Source of the DNA: Arthrobacter sp. YN
Lineage (GTDB): Bacteria; Actinomycetota; Actinomycetes; Actinomycetales; Micrococcaceae
NCBI RefSeq assembly: GCF_002224285.1
Contig: NZ_CP022436.1
Span: 2,604,001-2,668,000, forward strand
Direction of reading: 5' to 3'
DNA length: 64,000 nt
The notes under the pieces were generated by a model, which saw only the letters and a list, made by a program, of their open reading frames with translations, was not told the origin of the DNA and did no database searches. Of the stretch, positions 23,880 through 31,554 are shown piece after piece; position 1 is the first letter of the stretch, and each line of letters starts with the position of its first letter. Made by a program: the position numbers and the translations under genes.

Positions 23880-25165
23880 GGCAAGGATTCGGTGTCCGGG
23901 GCGGTTTCAGTTGTGACGGCCGTGTCCGCCGCTGCGCCTTGCTTCCGGCTTGCCAGCAGGAACGGCACCGCGATCAGCTCGATCACGCCGGCCACAGCCA
24001 AGGATGCTGGATAGCCGTAAAGATCAGCTCCCCGGCCAAGGAGTGGCTGGATGACCACGCCACCGCTGGAACCCATCAGCGAATCGAAACTGAGTACGGT
24101 GGCCCGTTGCTTAGACGGGATCATGTCATTGATGTACGCCTGTCTGACCGGTGTGGCGGCGGAACCCACTACGCCCCACAGGGCCAGCAGCACCAAGGCA
24201 AGCCAGAAGTTGCGGGTGAACCCGAGGATCAGCAGGATGACGGCACCCACCAGGCCACCAAGAATCAGGACGGACGTGCGTTTGTGGAACAGTGTGCGTG
24301 CGTGGGGAGCGAGCCAGCCGCCCAGGATCTGCGAACCAGCCACGATGGCCGCGGCCAGTCCGGCAATGGAGTAGGCGCGCGGGTCGCCGAACAGATCAAG
24401 CAGGAACGGCTGAAGGGCGTAGAAGACATAGATTCCGACGCCGGCGCTGAACGGTGCGGCGAGCATCACGTAGCGTACAGGCGGGTTTTTCAAGCCGTTG
24501 TCAATGGAAGCAGCAAGCACTGCGCGAGTAGCGCGAAGGGGGTGCGTCGAGCGTTCAGGTGAGAACCCGACGTCGTGCATTAAGGCGAACGCCACCGCAA
24601 ACATCGCTGCCAAAACAGCAACCCGGAGGATGAACGGCACCCCGAGATTGCTTGCCTGGGCTATGACGCCGCCGGCCACGGAGCCGAGCAACATGGCCAC
24701 GCCTTGCACCATCTGCCCCCGGCCCAGCACGCTCTCGAGCCCGCCTTCGTAACCCGAGAAGCGCAAAGCGTCCACAAGCCAGGCCTCCACAGCCCCGGAG
24801 AAGAAAGTGAAACCCAAGCCCAGCAGGACGGACACCACCGCCCACATCCAGAACGGCGCCGAGATCTGCCACAGCACAAAGTACAGGTAGGTGGAAGCGG
24901 CCAGTGTCACCGTGCCCAACAAAAAGGAAACCCTTCGGCCCCAACCGTCGGCGATGACCCCGGTAGGAACTTCGAAGAGAACCATGCCTGCTGTGAAGAA
25001 CGCATTGGCGGCGAATGCCTCAAGGTTGCTCAGCCCGGCATCAAGCAGGAAGAGAGTATTGATCCCCCAGATGAAAGAGGCAGCAATGGTGTTTCCCAGC
25101 GTCAGCGTGAGGTAGACACGTTGAATCTTCTGGGCTTCCTCGTTCACCTTGCCCACCTGCACCAT
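23876..25165 (-). CDS. MFS transporter (efflux-like)
   Basis: A 429-residue, 12-helix major facilitator. The segment FFTAGMVLFEVPTGVIADGWGRRVSFLLG (about residues 50-78) contains the A-motif. It resembles macrolide/drug or metabolite exporters of the BcrAB/YfkF-like group; the substrate is unknown. The start was placed at ATG 25165 because the in-frame extension to 25684 is antisense to the mobA-like gene and looks non-coding. It is cotranscribed with the DHFR-fold gene. Confidence 0.82.
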   Translation of the reverse strand: MVQVGKVNEEAQKIQRVYLTLTLGNTIAASFIWGINTLFLLDAGLSNLEAFAANAFFTAGMVLFEVPTGVIADGWGRRVSFLLGTVTLAASTYLYFVLWQISAPFWMWAVVSVLLGLGFTFFSGAVEAWLVDALRFSGYEGGLESVLGRGQMVQGVAMLLGSVAGGVIAQASNLGVPFILRVAVLAAMFAVAFALMHDVGFSPERSTHPLRATRAVLAASIDNGLKNPPVRYVMLAAPFSAGVGIYVFYALQPFLLDLFGDPRAYSIAGLAAAIVAGSQILGGWLAPHARTLFHKRTSVLILGGLVGAVILLILGFTRNFWLALVLLALWGVVGSAATPVRQAYINDMIPSKQRATVLSFDSLMGSSGGVVIQPLLGRGADLYGYPASLAVAGVIELIAVPFLLASRKQGAAADTAVTTETAPDTESLP

Positions 25166-25266
25166 CGACCGAGGGCCTTTTGGGCGGCCAAGTCCGCCTG
25201 CAACCCATACTGATCGCCCATAGAGCCGTTCTACGCCGAAGCCACCGCGAATACCAGACCACCGAG

Positions 25267-25301
25267 AAACTGCCGGTGGCCTTCGAGTCCACCGGCAGTT
25301 T
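25267..25301. terminator. bidirectional-looking rho-independent terminator
   Basis: A perfect 13-bp inverted repeat, AAACTGCCGGTGG and CCACCGGCAGTTT, around a 9-base loop. It lies in the 152-base gap between the mobA-like stop and the downstream MFS start, both on the minus strand. The A/T ends of the arms supply the poly-U tract for mobA transcripts. Confidence 0.75.
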
Positions 25302-25317
25302 TCCAACGTGGAAGCTT

Positions 25318-27228
25318 CTACGCCTGGACGAGCCCCGCGCCAGGGTGAGAAGCCAACAGCGGCGCAAAAAACCCGCCAAGTTCGGCCGTCGCGGTCAGCG
25401 GCAGCACGTTGGCAACGTACTGGTCCGGGCGGACCACCACAACGACGCCGTCCCGGCTGAGTCCGCGCAGGTCGAAGATGTCGTTGTTGGGGTCGGCACC
25501 GAACACTTTTTCGAGGTAGGTGAGCTTGAAAGGTCCCACCGTGGGTTTGAAGGCCGCGGGTACGGCGTTGATGTCCACGTTGGTGTGGTCTTGCTGGTAG
25601 ATCACCTTCACGTCGAACCAGGCGTCGCGGTCCGAGTCCGACGGCGTCGCGGCCAGGGGCGATTCCGGTGAGTTCGCGATCCACTCGGCGAAGTCGGCTA
25701 CCGGACCTGGGCTGCCCGCCTGCGCAGTGTCGGCGAAGACGTAGATGCGCCAGCGGCCGTCTGCTTTGGCGTGGTGACCAAGGTGCATGGGGTTGGTGTC
25801 GCAGACGCGGAGGACTGGCGCTGATTTGAAGCGCTTACCGACGGGGAAGCCGGTGGCGAGCTCCTGGTGCCGGGCCTCGGCAACCAGCATGGACGGGGCG
25901 TACTGGGTCATGAAGCCGGCCGGGAATTCGGCGGTGCTGGTGTAGAAGGTCTCCAGTTCGGCGGGGTCTTCGAACTCTTCGGGTTTCTTGGCCATCAGTG
26001 TGGACCATTGCTTGTCGAAGTCGATGAGGTTCTTGGCCACCACCTGGCGTTCGGCCGAGTAGCTGTCCAGCAGGCTTTCGGGGCTGCGGCCTTCCAGCAC
26101 GTGGCCGAGTTTCCAGCCGATATTGAAGCCATCCTGCATGGAGACGTTCATGCCTTGGCCGGCTTTGGCGCTGTGGGTGTGGCAGGCGTCGCCGGTGATG
26201 AACACACGTGGCGTGCGGGTACCGCGCTCCTCCGGCAGAACGTCGTCGAACCTGTCCGTGAGCCTATGGCCAACCTCGTACACGCTGTGCCAGGCGACGT
26301 TGCGGACATCCAGGGTGTAGGGGTGGAGGATCTCGTTGGCCTTGCCGATGATCTGCTCGATGGTGGTTTTCCGCACGGCGCCTTTGTCGTTGGGATTAAC
26401 TTCGCCCAGGTCCACGTACATGCGGAACAGGTGGCCACCTTCGCGGGGGATCAACAGGATGCTGCCACCGCCGCCGGACTGGATGGCGCACTTGGTGCGG
26501 ATATCCGGGAAATCGGTGACGGCGAGGACGTCCATGACACCCCAGGCGTGGTTGGCCTGGTCGCCGGCGAGGTGGCAGCCGATGGACTCGCGAACCTTGC
26601 TGCGGGCACCGTCAGCGCCCACCACATATTTTGCGCGGATAGTGCGCTCCCGGCCTTCATGGGGACCGGACGTATGGGCCAGTGTGACGGTGACAGGGTA
26701 GTCGCCGTCACCGGTGACCTTGAGGCCCTGGAATTCGTAGCCGTAGTCCGGCGTCATTCGTGCGGGGGAGTTGGCCATGAACTCGGCAAAGTAGTCCAGC
26801 ACTCGGGCCTGGTTCACAATCAGGTGCGGGAACTCACTGATCCCCGCGGGATCATCCACTGCCCGGGCAGCCCGGACAATGCGGGAGTGGTCGGCCGGGT
26901 CCGGCTTCCAAAAAGCCATCTCGGTGATGCGGTAGGCCTCCGCGATGATGCGCTCGGCAAACCCGAATGCCTGGAAAGTCTCGACGCTGCGGGCTTGAAT
27001 GCCGTCGGCCTGGCCGATGGCGAGCCTGCCGGGACGACGCTCCACAATGCGGGTTGTGACGTCAGGAAATTGTGACAGCTGCGCCGCGGTCAGCATTCCG
27101 GCAGGGCCGGTGCCCACTATGAGGACGTCGACTTCGTCGGGCAGCTCGGTGGGGCGGTTGATGCCGACACCGGCGGCCGGTTCGACTCGCGGGTCACCGG
27201 ATACGTAACCGTGGTGGTGAAACTGCAC
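25318..27228 (-). CDS. mobA: 3-hydroxybenzoate 4-monooxygenase-like flavoprotein (MobA type)
   Basis: A 636-residue flavoprotein monooxygenase with the three-domain layout of phenol hydroxylase and MobA, which converts 3-hydroxybenzoate to protocatechuate. The opening MQFHHHGYVSGDP matches MobA-type N-termini. The FAD loop is VLIVGTGPAGMLTAAQL (about residue 35), the DG motif GADGARSKVRESIG (about 205), and the GD motif VFITGDACHTHSAKAGQGMNVSMQDGFNIGWKL (about 340). The C-terminal thioredoxin-like domain contains VVVVRPDQYVANVLPL. The start is GTG with GAGGA 6 bases upstream. It is transcribed alone behind a palindromic operator. Activity on other phenolic acids is possible. Confidence 0.85.
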   Translation of the reverse strand: MQFHHHGYVSGDPRVEPAAGVGINRPTELPDEVDVLIVGTGPAGMLTAAQLSQFPDVTTRIVERRPGRLAIGQADGIQARSVETFQAFGFAERIIAEAYRITEMAFWKPDPADHSRIVRAARAVDDPAGISEFPHLIVNQARVLDYFAEFMANSPARMTPDYGYEFQGLKVTGDGDYPVTVTLAHTSGPHEGRERTIRAKYVVGADGARSKVRESIGCHLAGDQANHAWGVMDVLAVTDFPDIRTKCAIQSGGGGSILLIPREGGHLFRMYVDLGEVNPNDKGAVRKTTIEQIIGKANEILHPYTLDVRNVAWHSVYEVGHRLTDRFDDVLPEERGTRTPRVFITGDACHTHSAKAGQGMNVSMQDGFNIGWKLGHVLEGRSPESLLDSYSAERQVVAKNLIDFDKQWSTLMAKKPEEFEDPAELETFYTSTAEFPAGFMTQYAPSMLVAEARHQELATGFPVGKRFKSAPVLRVCDTNPMHLGHHAKADGRWRIYVFADTAQAGSPGPVADFAEWIANSPESPLAATPSDSDRDAWFDVKVIYQQDHTNVDINAVPAAFKPTVGPFKLTYLEKVFGADPNNDIFDLRGLSRDGVVVVVRPDQYVANVLPLTATAELGGFFAPLLASHPGAGLVQA

Positions 27229-27244
27229 GGGCTTTCCTCACTTC

Positions 27245-27294
27245 TTTGTGGGCAATCAATCGCTGTAGTTTTGTGGGCAGTCAATCGCTGTAGT
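27245..27294. repeat. 25-bp tandem repeat in the mobA leader
   Basis: Two head-to-tail 25-base units, 27245-27269 and 27270-27294, identical except for one A/G change at position 11. Each contains GTCAATCGCTGTAG or ATCAATCGCTGTAG. They lie between the palindromic operator and the mobA start, in the expected 5' leader. They may be a regulator-binding array or a slippage duplication. Confidence 0.8.
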
Positions 27295-27297
27295 GTT

Positions 27298-27326
27298 CGA
27301 TAATAGAACAGGGTGTTCTATTATCG
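27298..27326. promoter_or_regulatory. palindromic operator upstream of mobA
   Basis: A perfect inverted repeat with 13-bp arms, CGATAATAGAACA and TGTTCTATTATCG, around GGG. A third half-site TGTTC at 27294-27298 gives an overlapping TGTTC-N7-GAACA palindrome. It sits in the divergent gap between mobA and the exonuclease gene, and a TATTAT -10-like hexamer lies inside it on the mobA strand. Its quality implies a dedicated repressor. In Comamonas mobA is controlled by the MarR-type MobR, but no such gene is adjacent here. Confidence 0.7.
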
Positions 27327-27422
27327 CTCACACAATAGTAATGCCGCTCACAGTAGTCTTCAAGTGTTTGCAGTGACTCACCACCGGATCTGCCGGAACT
27401 TCCCGCCCAAAGGTCTGCAGAC

Positions 27423-28373
27423 ATGTCAGGATCAGGTATGCCGCGACTGATGCTTTTGGACACTGCCTCGTTGTACTTCCGCGCCTTCTACGGCGTGCCT
27501 GATTCCATCCGCCGATCCGACGGAACGCCCGTGAACGCAGTGCGGGGGCTCATGGATATGATCGCCCGCCTCACCACCGACTACGAAGCCACGCACCTGG
27601 TCGCCTGCTGGGACAACGATTGGCGCCCGCAATGGCGAGTGGACCTGATTCCCAGCTACAAGTCGCACCGGGTCGCGGAGGTCGTTCCAACTGGTCCCGA
27701 TGTAGAGGTCGTCCCGGACCCGCTGGAGGCGCAGATTCCCATGATCCGGCGCGTACTTGACCTCGCCGGGATCGCTGTTGTGGGCGTTGACGCGCATGAG
27801 GCTGATGACGTCATAGGGACCTACGCGAGCCAGTCCCGGATGCCGACAGATGTGGTCACCGGCGACCGCGACTTGTTCCAGTTGGTCGATGATGACCGTG
27901 GGGTCCGCGTCATTTACACAGCACGCGGCATGAAGAATCTGGAAGTCCTCACCGACGTCGTTGTGGTGGGCAAGTACCGTGTGCTGCCCCAGCAATATGC
28001 CGACTTCGCAACACTCCGGGGCGATGCCTCCGACGGACTGCCCGGCGTTGCCGGCATTGGAGAAAAGACGGCGGCGTCATTGCTTGGCGAACATGGGTCA
28101 TTGGAAGGCCTGCTTGAGGCGGCGGAAGCTCCCGACGGCGGGTTGTCCGCTTCTGTGCGCGCCAAGCTGTCCGCGGCGGTGGACTACCTCAAGGTGGCGC
28201 CCGCCGTCGTAAATGTGGTGCGCGACTTGGAAGTGCCGACGCTTGATGAAGCCGGTGCTGAGTTGCGTCCCGTCACCGGAGACGCGCGCACGGAACTTGA
28301 ACAGCTGGCGACAGAGTGGAATTTGGGTGGATCGGTCAAGAGGCTGCTGGAGGCGCTGGACCGCGTCCGCTGA
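27423..28373 (+). CDS. 5'-3' exonuclease (Pol I N-terminal/FEN-like)
   Basis: A 316-residue stand-alone relative of the 5' nuclease domain of DNA polymerase I. Metal-binding acidic blocks include LMLLDTASLYFRAFYG (about residue 10), HLVACWDNDWRPQWR (about 60), GVDAHEADDVIGTYA (about 125) and VVTGDRDLFQLVDD (about 150). The helix-hairpin-helix region is RGDASDGLPGVAGIGEKTAASLL (about 200). It probably removes flaps or RNA primers during replication and repair. Actinobacteria often carry such a separate copy beside full-length PolA. It is divergent from mobA, 194 bases away. Confidence 0.9.
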   Translation: MSGSGMPRLMLLDTASLYFRAFYGVPDSIRRSDGTPVNAVRGLMDMIARLTTDYEATHLVACWDNDWRPQWRVDLIPSYKSHRVAEVVPTGPDVEVVPDPLEAQIPMIRRVLDLAGIAVVGVDAHEADDVIGTYASQSRMPTDVVTGDRDLFQLVDDDRGVRVIYTARGMKNLEVLTDVVVVGKYRVLPQQYADFATLRGDASDGLPGVAGIGEKTAASLLGEHGSLEGLLEAAEAPDGGLSASVRAKLSAAVDYLKVAPAVVNVVRDLEVPTLDEAGAELRPVTGDARTELEQLATEWNLGGSVKRLLEALDRVR

Positions 28374-28528
28374 GGACACTCCTCACAGGCTCCGGTTCAC
28401 TTTCACAGCCGAATGACAGGTTCGGAACAGCCCAGGCTGTGGTGGGTCTCTCATCGTGATAAGGAGGACGGAACCATTGACCGTCCCTCAGACACCAGCC
28501 GTACCGACGGCTCATTGAGGAGAGGCAC

Positions 28529-29107
28529 ATGTCGAAAGTCAAGAGAATCACGCTGGGCGTAGCAGCCGGAGCGCTGGCATTGGGCGCGGGCTTGGGCGCG
28601 ACGAGTATCGCGACGGCGGCCACCACGCCGACGCCGAGCGCCACGGCGTCCCCAAACGGCACATCGTCAGCGGAAGCAACCACCCCTTCAGACCGGAGCG
28701 GAAAGCCGGGCGGACACGGACGCGATCGGGGACAGATGGCCGCTGAGCTGGCAACCAAGCTCGGTGTGGATGAGGCTAAGGTCACCGAAGCTTTGAAGGC
28801 GTTCCGTGAGGCCAACAAACCCACCACGCCGCCTGCCGAAAGAACAGACGGAACCGAAGGAACCAAGCCGGACCGGACGGAGCAGGACGCGGCACTGGCC
28901 AAATCGCTTGCTGCCGCCTTGGGCGTCGACGAAGCCAAGGTCACCACGGCACTGGAAGAAATCCGGGCCGCGGGCCAAGCGGAACGCTCCGCTGCACTGA
29001 AATCCAAGTTGGACAAGGCGGTTACGGACGGCAAACTGACCCAGGCAGAGGCAGACGCCGTGACCAAAGCCGTGGAGGCTGGAGTCATTGGGGGAGGCGG
29101 CCGCTGA
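28529..29107 (+). CDS. secreted helical-repeat protein of unknown function
   Basis: A 192-residue protein with a Sec-type signal peptide (VKRITLGVAAGALALGAGLG, likely cleaved near ATA, residue 31) and a Thr/Pro/Ser-rich linker (about 32-65). Two copies of a helical unit follow: LATKLGVDEAKVTEALKAF (about residue 73) and LAAALGVDEAKVTTALEEI (about 130). A GKLTQAEADAVTKAVEAGV helix closes the protein. The unit GVDEAKVxxAL recurs in actinobacterial secreted proteins. No enzyme motif is seen. GAGGAG lies upstream of the ATG, and a strong terminator follows 33 bases after the stop. Confidence 0.7.
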   Translation: MSKVKRITLGVAAGALALGAGLGATSIATAATTPTPSATASPNGTSSAEATTPSDRSGKPGGHGRDRGQMAAELATKLGVDEAKVTEALKAFREANKPTTPPAERTDGTEGTKPDRTEQDAALAKSLAAALGVDEAKVTTALEEIRAAGQAERSAALKSKLDKAVTDGKLTQAEADAVTKAVEAGVIGGGGR

Positions 29108-29139
29108 CACTGCCAAGCTGACCAGTTGACCGGCTGAAG

Positions 29140-29176
29140 CAAGGGATCCCCCGGGCGGTATCCGGGGGATCCCTTG
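29140..29176. terminator. rho-independent terminator after the secreted repeat protein
   Basis: A perfect 15-bp stem, CAAGGGATCCCCCGG and CCGGGGGATCCCTTG, with a 7-base loop, starting 33 bases after the stop at 29107. The T tract is weak. Confidence 0.8.
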
Positions 29177-29177
29177 T

Positions 29178-29276
29178 GATCTGGTCCGTACCTTGCTGGA
29201 CGCACTTGAGTTGTGCTCGAACGCCGCCGAACGTACTGCGTTGGAGCGAAAGATCGCCGAACTGGCCGAGCAGTGA
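29178..29276 (+). pseudogene. possible gene remnant, C-terminal fragment
   Basis: An open stretch of 32 codons ending in TGA, reading DLVRTLLDALELCSNAAERT and then a helical Lys/Glu/Ala segment ending LAEQ. Composition and codon choice look coding, yet no start codon or ribosome site lies in frame; it begins inside the right arm of the terminator. It may be the tail of a deleted gene or chance. Family unknown. Confidence 0.3.
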
Positions 29277-29551
29277 GGGCCTCACGCCAATACGGCAGGG
29301 CCGCTTGAAGCAAGCCTGAAACGCCGGTGCCCGAGGACTGTCGCGCTTAATGTGGCTCTAGCCAGCGCCTTTGCCACCCAGGAATCGGGCCGGGCCAGAC
29401 ATGGGGTCAGGACATCACATACGGGGGCGCCGCCAGCATCAGGCCCGACCCGCCACCCATCGGTTTACAGGACAGTCCCCCCGTTATTCGGACAGTCCAG
29501 GGCGCCGCCCGGCGCCGTATTTGGGCGTGTTGATGTTCTGCCGACGCTTTC
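29277..29551. other. intergenic stretch with a direct repeat
   Basis: No convincing gene is present. GGACAGTCC occurs twice, at 29470-29478 and 29490-29498, 20 bases apart, and each copy is itself symmetrical about its central base. The rest is GC-rich and unremarkable, lying downstream of the convergent DUF222-HNH gene. Confidence 0.5.
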
Positions 29552-31441
29552 CTATGTTCTGTGGGGTGTGTGGTGGTGGTTGCGTCGGGGTGTTTGGGTT
29601 GGGTCGATGTGGGGTGGGGGGATGAACCAGGGGACGCCGGTTTTCATGTCGATGCGCCATTGTTCTTTGTGGATGAGGTGGTGGTGGTGGCTGCAGAGCA
29701 GGGTGCCGTTGTCTGTTGAGGTGGTGCCGCCGTGGGACCAGTAGGTGGTGTGGTGTGCTTCGCACCAGGGTGCGGGCATGGTGCAGTCGGGGAAGGCGCA
29801 GCCGCCGTCGCGGGCGGTGATGGCTTTGCGGATGTGGGGTGGGAAGGTCCGGGTGGTGCGGCCGATGTCCAGGACGCGGGAGTCGCTGCCGAGCAGGACG
29901 GGGATGATCTCGGCGTCGCAGGCGATTTTGCGGATGGTGTTCGGGTGCATCGGTCCGCTGAAGGTCGCAGTGCCGGTGCCGGTGCCAGTGCCAGTGCCGG
30001 TGCTGTGTTGGTTGTGTTGTTGGTGGTTGTGGACTTGTTCGAGGAGTTCTTGGTAGCCGATGGTGACGGTGAGTTGGGCTGGGAGGCCGCCGTTGGAGGG
30101 TAGTTTTCCTGTGCGCATGGCGAGGCTGCAGGCGCTGGTGAGGCCGTTGAGGAGTTTCTGTGGCCGGGTGCGCCGGTCCAGGTCCGGGCCGGTACCTGTG
30201 CCTGTGTCGGGGCTGTCCCCGGTTTCGGTGTTCTCCGTGGTGCCTGGCTGGTTGGTGGTGGTGAGGCGTGGGTTGGTGGCGACGTTCATGGCGGTGGTGA
30301 GGATTTCGTATTGTTCGTCGGTGGCGAAGATTTCGAGGTGGTGGAGTCCGTGGCGGCGTCGGCGGCGGAGGAACACGCCTTGGAGTTGGCGGAGGATTTC
30401 TTCGGTGGGTTCGGGGCCGTCGTGGTCGATGACGTCGATCCAGCGTTTGGCTATTTTGGTGACGAAGTCCGGGTCGGTTTCGACCGCGGTGGTGGTGAGG
30501 GCGTGTTCCATCCGGGTGAGGGTGTCCTCGTCGGTGAGGTGCCGGACTTTGTCCAGGGCGGCGCTGATGATCGACGCCGAGCGGGAGGGCACCAGCGCGG
30601 AACCAACCGCTTGGGCGAGTATTTCGCGGCGGGCCGGGATCTCCTGCCCGGCGATCCCGGTCTGGGGGAGGACGTCGGGGGCGAGGGCGAGCCTGCGCTT
30701 GGCCTCGCCGATGCTGATCCGCAACCGGGCCCGCAGGAACTGGGCCGCGTTCCGGTACCCGTCATCCAGGACACTGGCTGCTCCCGGAACGGTTACCCCC
30801 GGAGCCGTTTCGCCCGTGGCTGGTTCCGTCCAGCCGGTCCGCCATTCCGGTGCTGCTGCCGAGGACCCCGGACCGGCCGTTAGTGCTTCCGTCCGGGTCC
30901 GTTCCACAGCCTGGGCCGCGACCACCTGCAAGTACTCCACCGACCGGGCGATCTCCTCGACCTTGCCGGCAAAGTCCGCCGCGTCCTCGAACCTCAGCAG
31001 AGAGGCCTCGTTGGCAGCGGACAGGCGTGCGGAGTCCAGAAGTGCCGCGCTGTCGGCAAGAAGCGCCGCCAGGTCCGGCACGTCAGCTGCCTTGGGATCA
31101 GGGCGCTGAGTGTCGAAACGTTGGACTGGCTGAGCAGACTTTGAGCCATGGCTGGTCTGGGGATTCCGCTGTGGTTCAGGAGTAGATGCTGTATTTTGGG
31201 ACGAAACGTCGGCTGGAGCGGGGCCAGTGAGCGACGACGCCCGGGCGGACTTGGCCTTACTGTTGAGCAGCCCGGCGTCGTGGAAGTGGCCGGCCCAGGC
31301 GACGGTCGCCGTCGAATCCCTGAACCCGGCCTTTACCAAGTCCGGCATGCTCAAGAAGCGTCGTGACCGGATGGCGGTCAGGGCAGCCACAGCAGGGGAC
31401 CATTCCGCCCTCAGCGCTGTCGACTGCCCTGTCTCTTCCAT
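29552..31441 (-). CDS. DUF222 and HNH endonuclease-domain protein
   Basis: A 629-residue protein of the DUF222 plus HNH class, multicopy in Micrococcaceae and mycobacteria. The DUF222 region occupies about 150-440. The C-terminal HNH nuclease has the zinc cysteines and catalytic histidines in CAFPDCTMPAPWCEAHHTTY and LLCSHHHHLIHKEQW (about 555-605). Low-complexity Gly-Thr stretches (about 415 and 490) split the domains; the second is encoded by a hexanucleotide repeat. Proposed roles include DNA repair or mobile-element functions, but none is established. The start at 31441 is ATG. Confidence 0.9.
   Translation of the reverse strand: MEETGQSTALRAEWSPAVAALTAIRSRRFLSMPDLVKAGFRDSTATVAWAGHFHDAGLLNSKAKSARASSLTGPAPADVSSQNTASTPEPQRNPQTSHGSKSAQPVQRFDTQRPDPKAADVPDLAALLADSAALLDSARLSAANEASLLRFEDAADFAGKVEEIARSVEYLQVVAAQAVERTRTEALTAGPGSSAAAPEWRTGWTEPATGETAPGVTVPGAASVLDDGYRNAAQFLRARLRISIGEAKRRLALAPDVLPQTGIAGQEIPARREILAQAVGSALVPSRSASIISAALDKVRHLTDEDTLTRMEHALTTTAVETDPDFVTKIAKRWIDVIDHDGPEPTEEILRQLQGVFLRRRRRHGLHHLEIFATDEQYEILTTAMNVATNPRLTTTNQPGTTENTETGDSPDTGTGTGPDLDRRTRPQKLLNGLTSACSLAMRTGKLPSNGGLPAQLTVTIGYQELLEQVHNHQQHNQHSTGTGTGTGTGTATFSGPMHPNTIRKIACDAEIIPVLLGSDSRVLDIGRTTRTFPPHIRKAITARDGGCAFPDCTMPAPWCEAHHTTYWSHGGTTSTDNGTLLCSHHHHLIHKEQWRIDMKTGVPWFIPPPHIDPTQTPRRNHHHTPHRT
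29968..30003. repeat. hexanucleotide microsatellite inside the DUF222-HNH gene
   Basis: Six tandem hexamers, CGGTGC or CAGTGC, encode an alternating Thr-Gly tract on the minus strand (about residue 490 of the protein). Such repeats can change copy number by slippage without shifting frame. Confidence 0.8.
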
Positions 31442-31554
31442 AAAAACAGCATGTCAGGGGGGTCTGACATTATTAGCCCGTCGAGGTCACCACGTGCTTT
31501 CGGCGTCAGGTGAGCTCTCGAAGGAAGTCAGCCGACGTGGTGATTCACCAAAGG

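Noticed and set aside
24498..25684. Extended MFS start at 25684
   Set aside because: The added N-terminus is antisense to mobA, crosses its terminator and looks random; the MFS fold begins near 25165.
27245..27326. Repeat and palindrome before mobA as a riboswitch or attachment site
   Set aside because: No conserved riboswitch core and no integrase nearby; a protein operator explains the symmetry better.
29560..30300. GT-rich repetitive stretch as a CRISPR array or recombination repeat
   Set aside because: The repeats are short hexamers and codon-level Thr-Gly/His tracts inside the DUF222-HNH gene, with no spacers.
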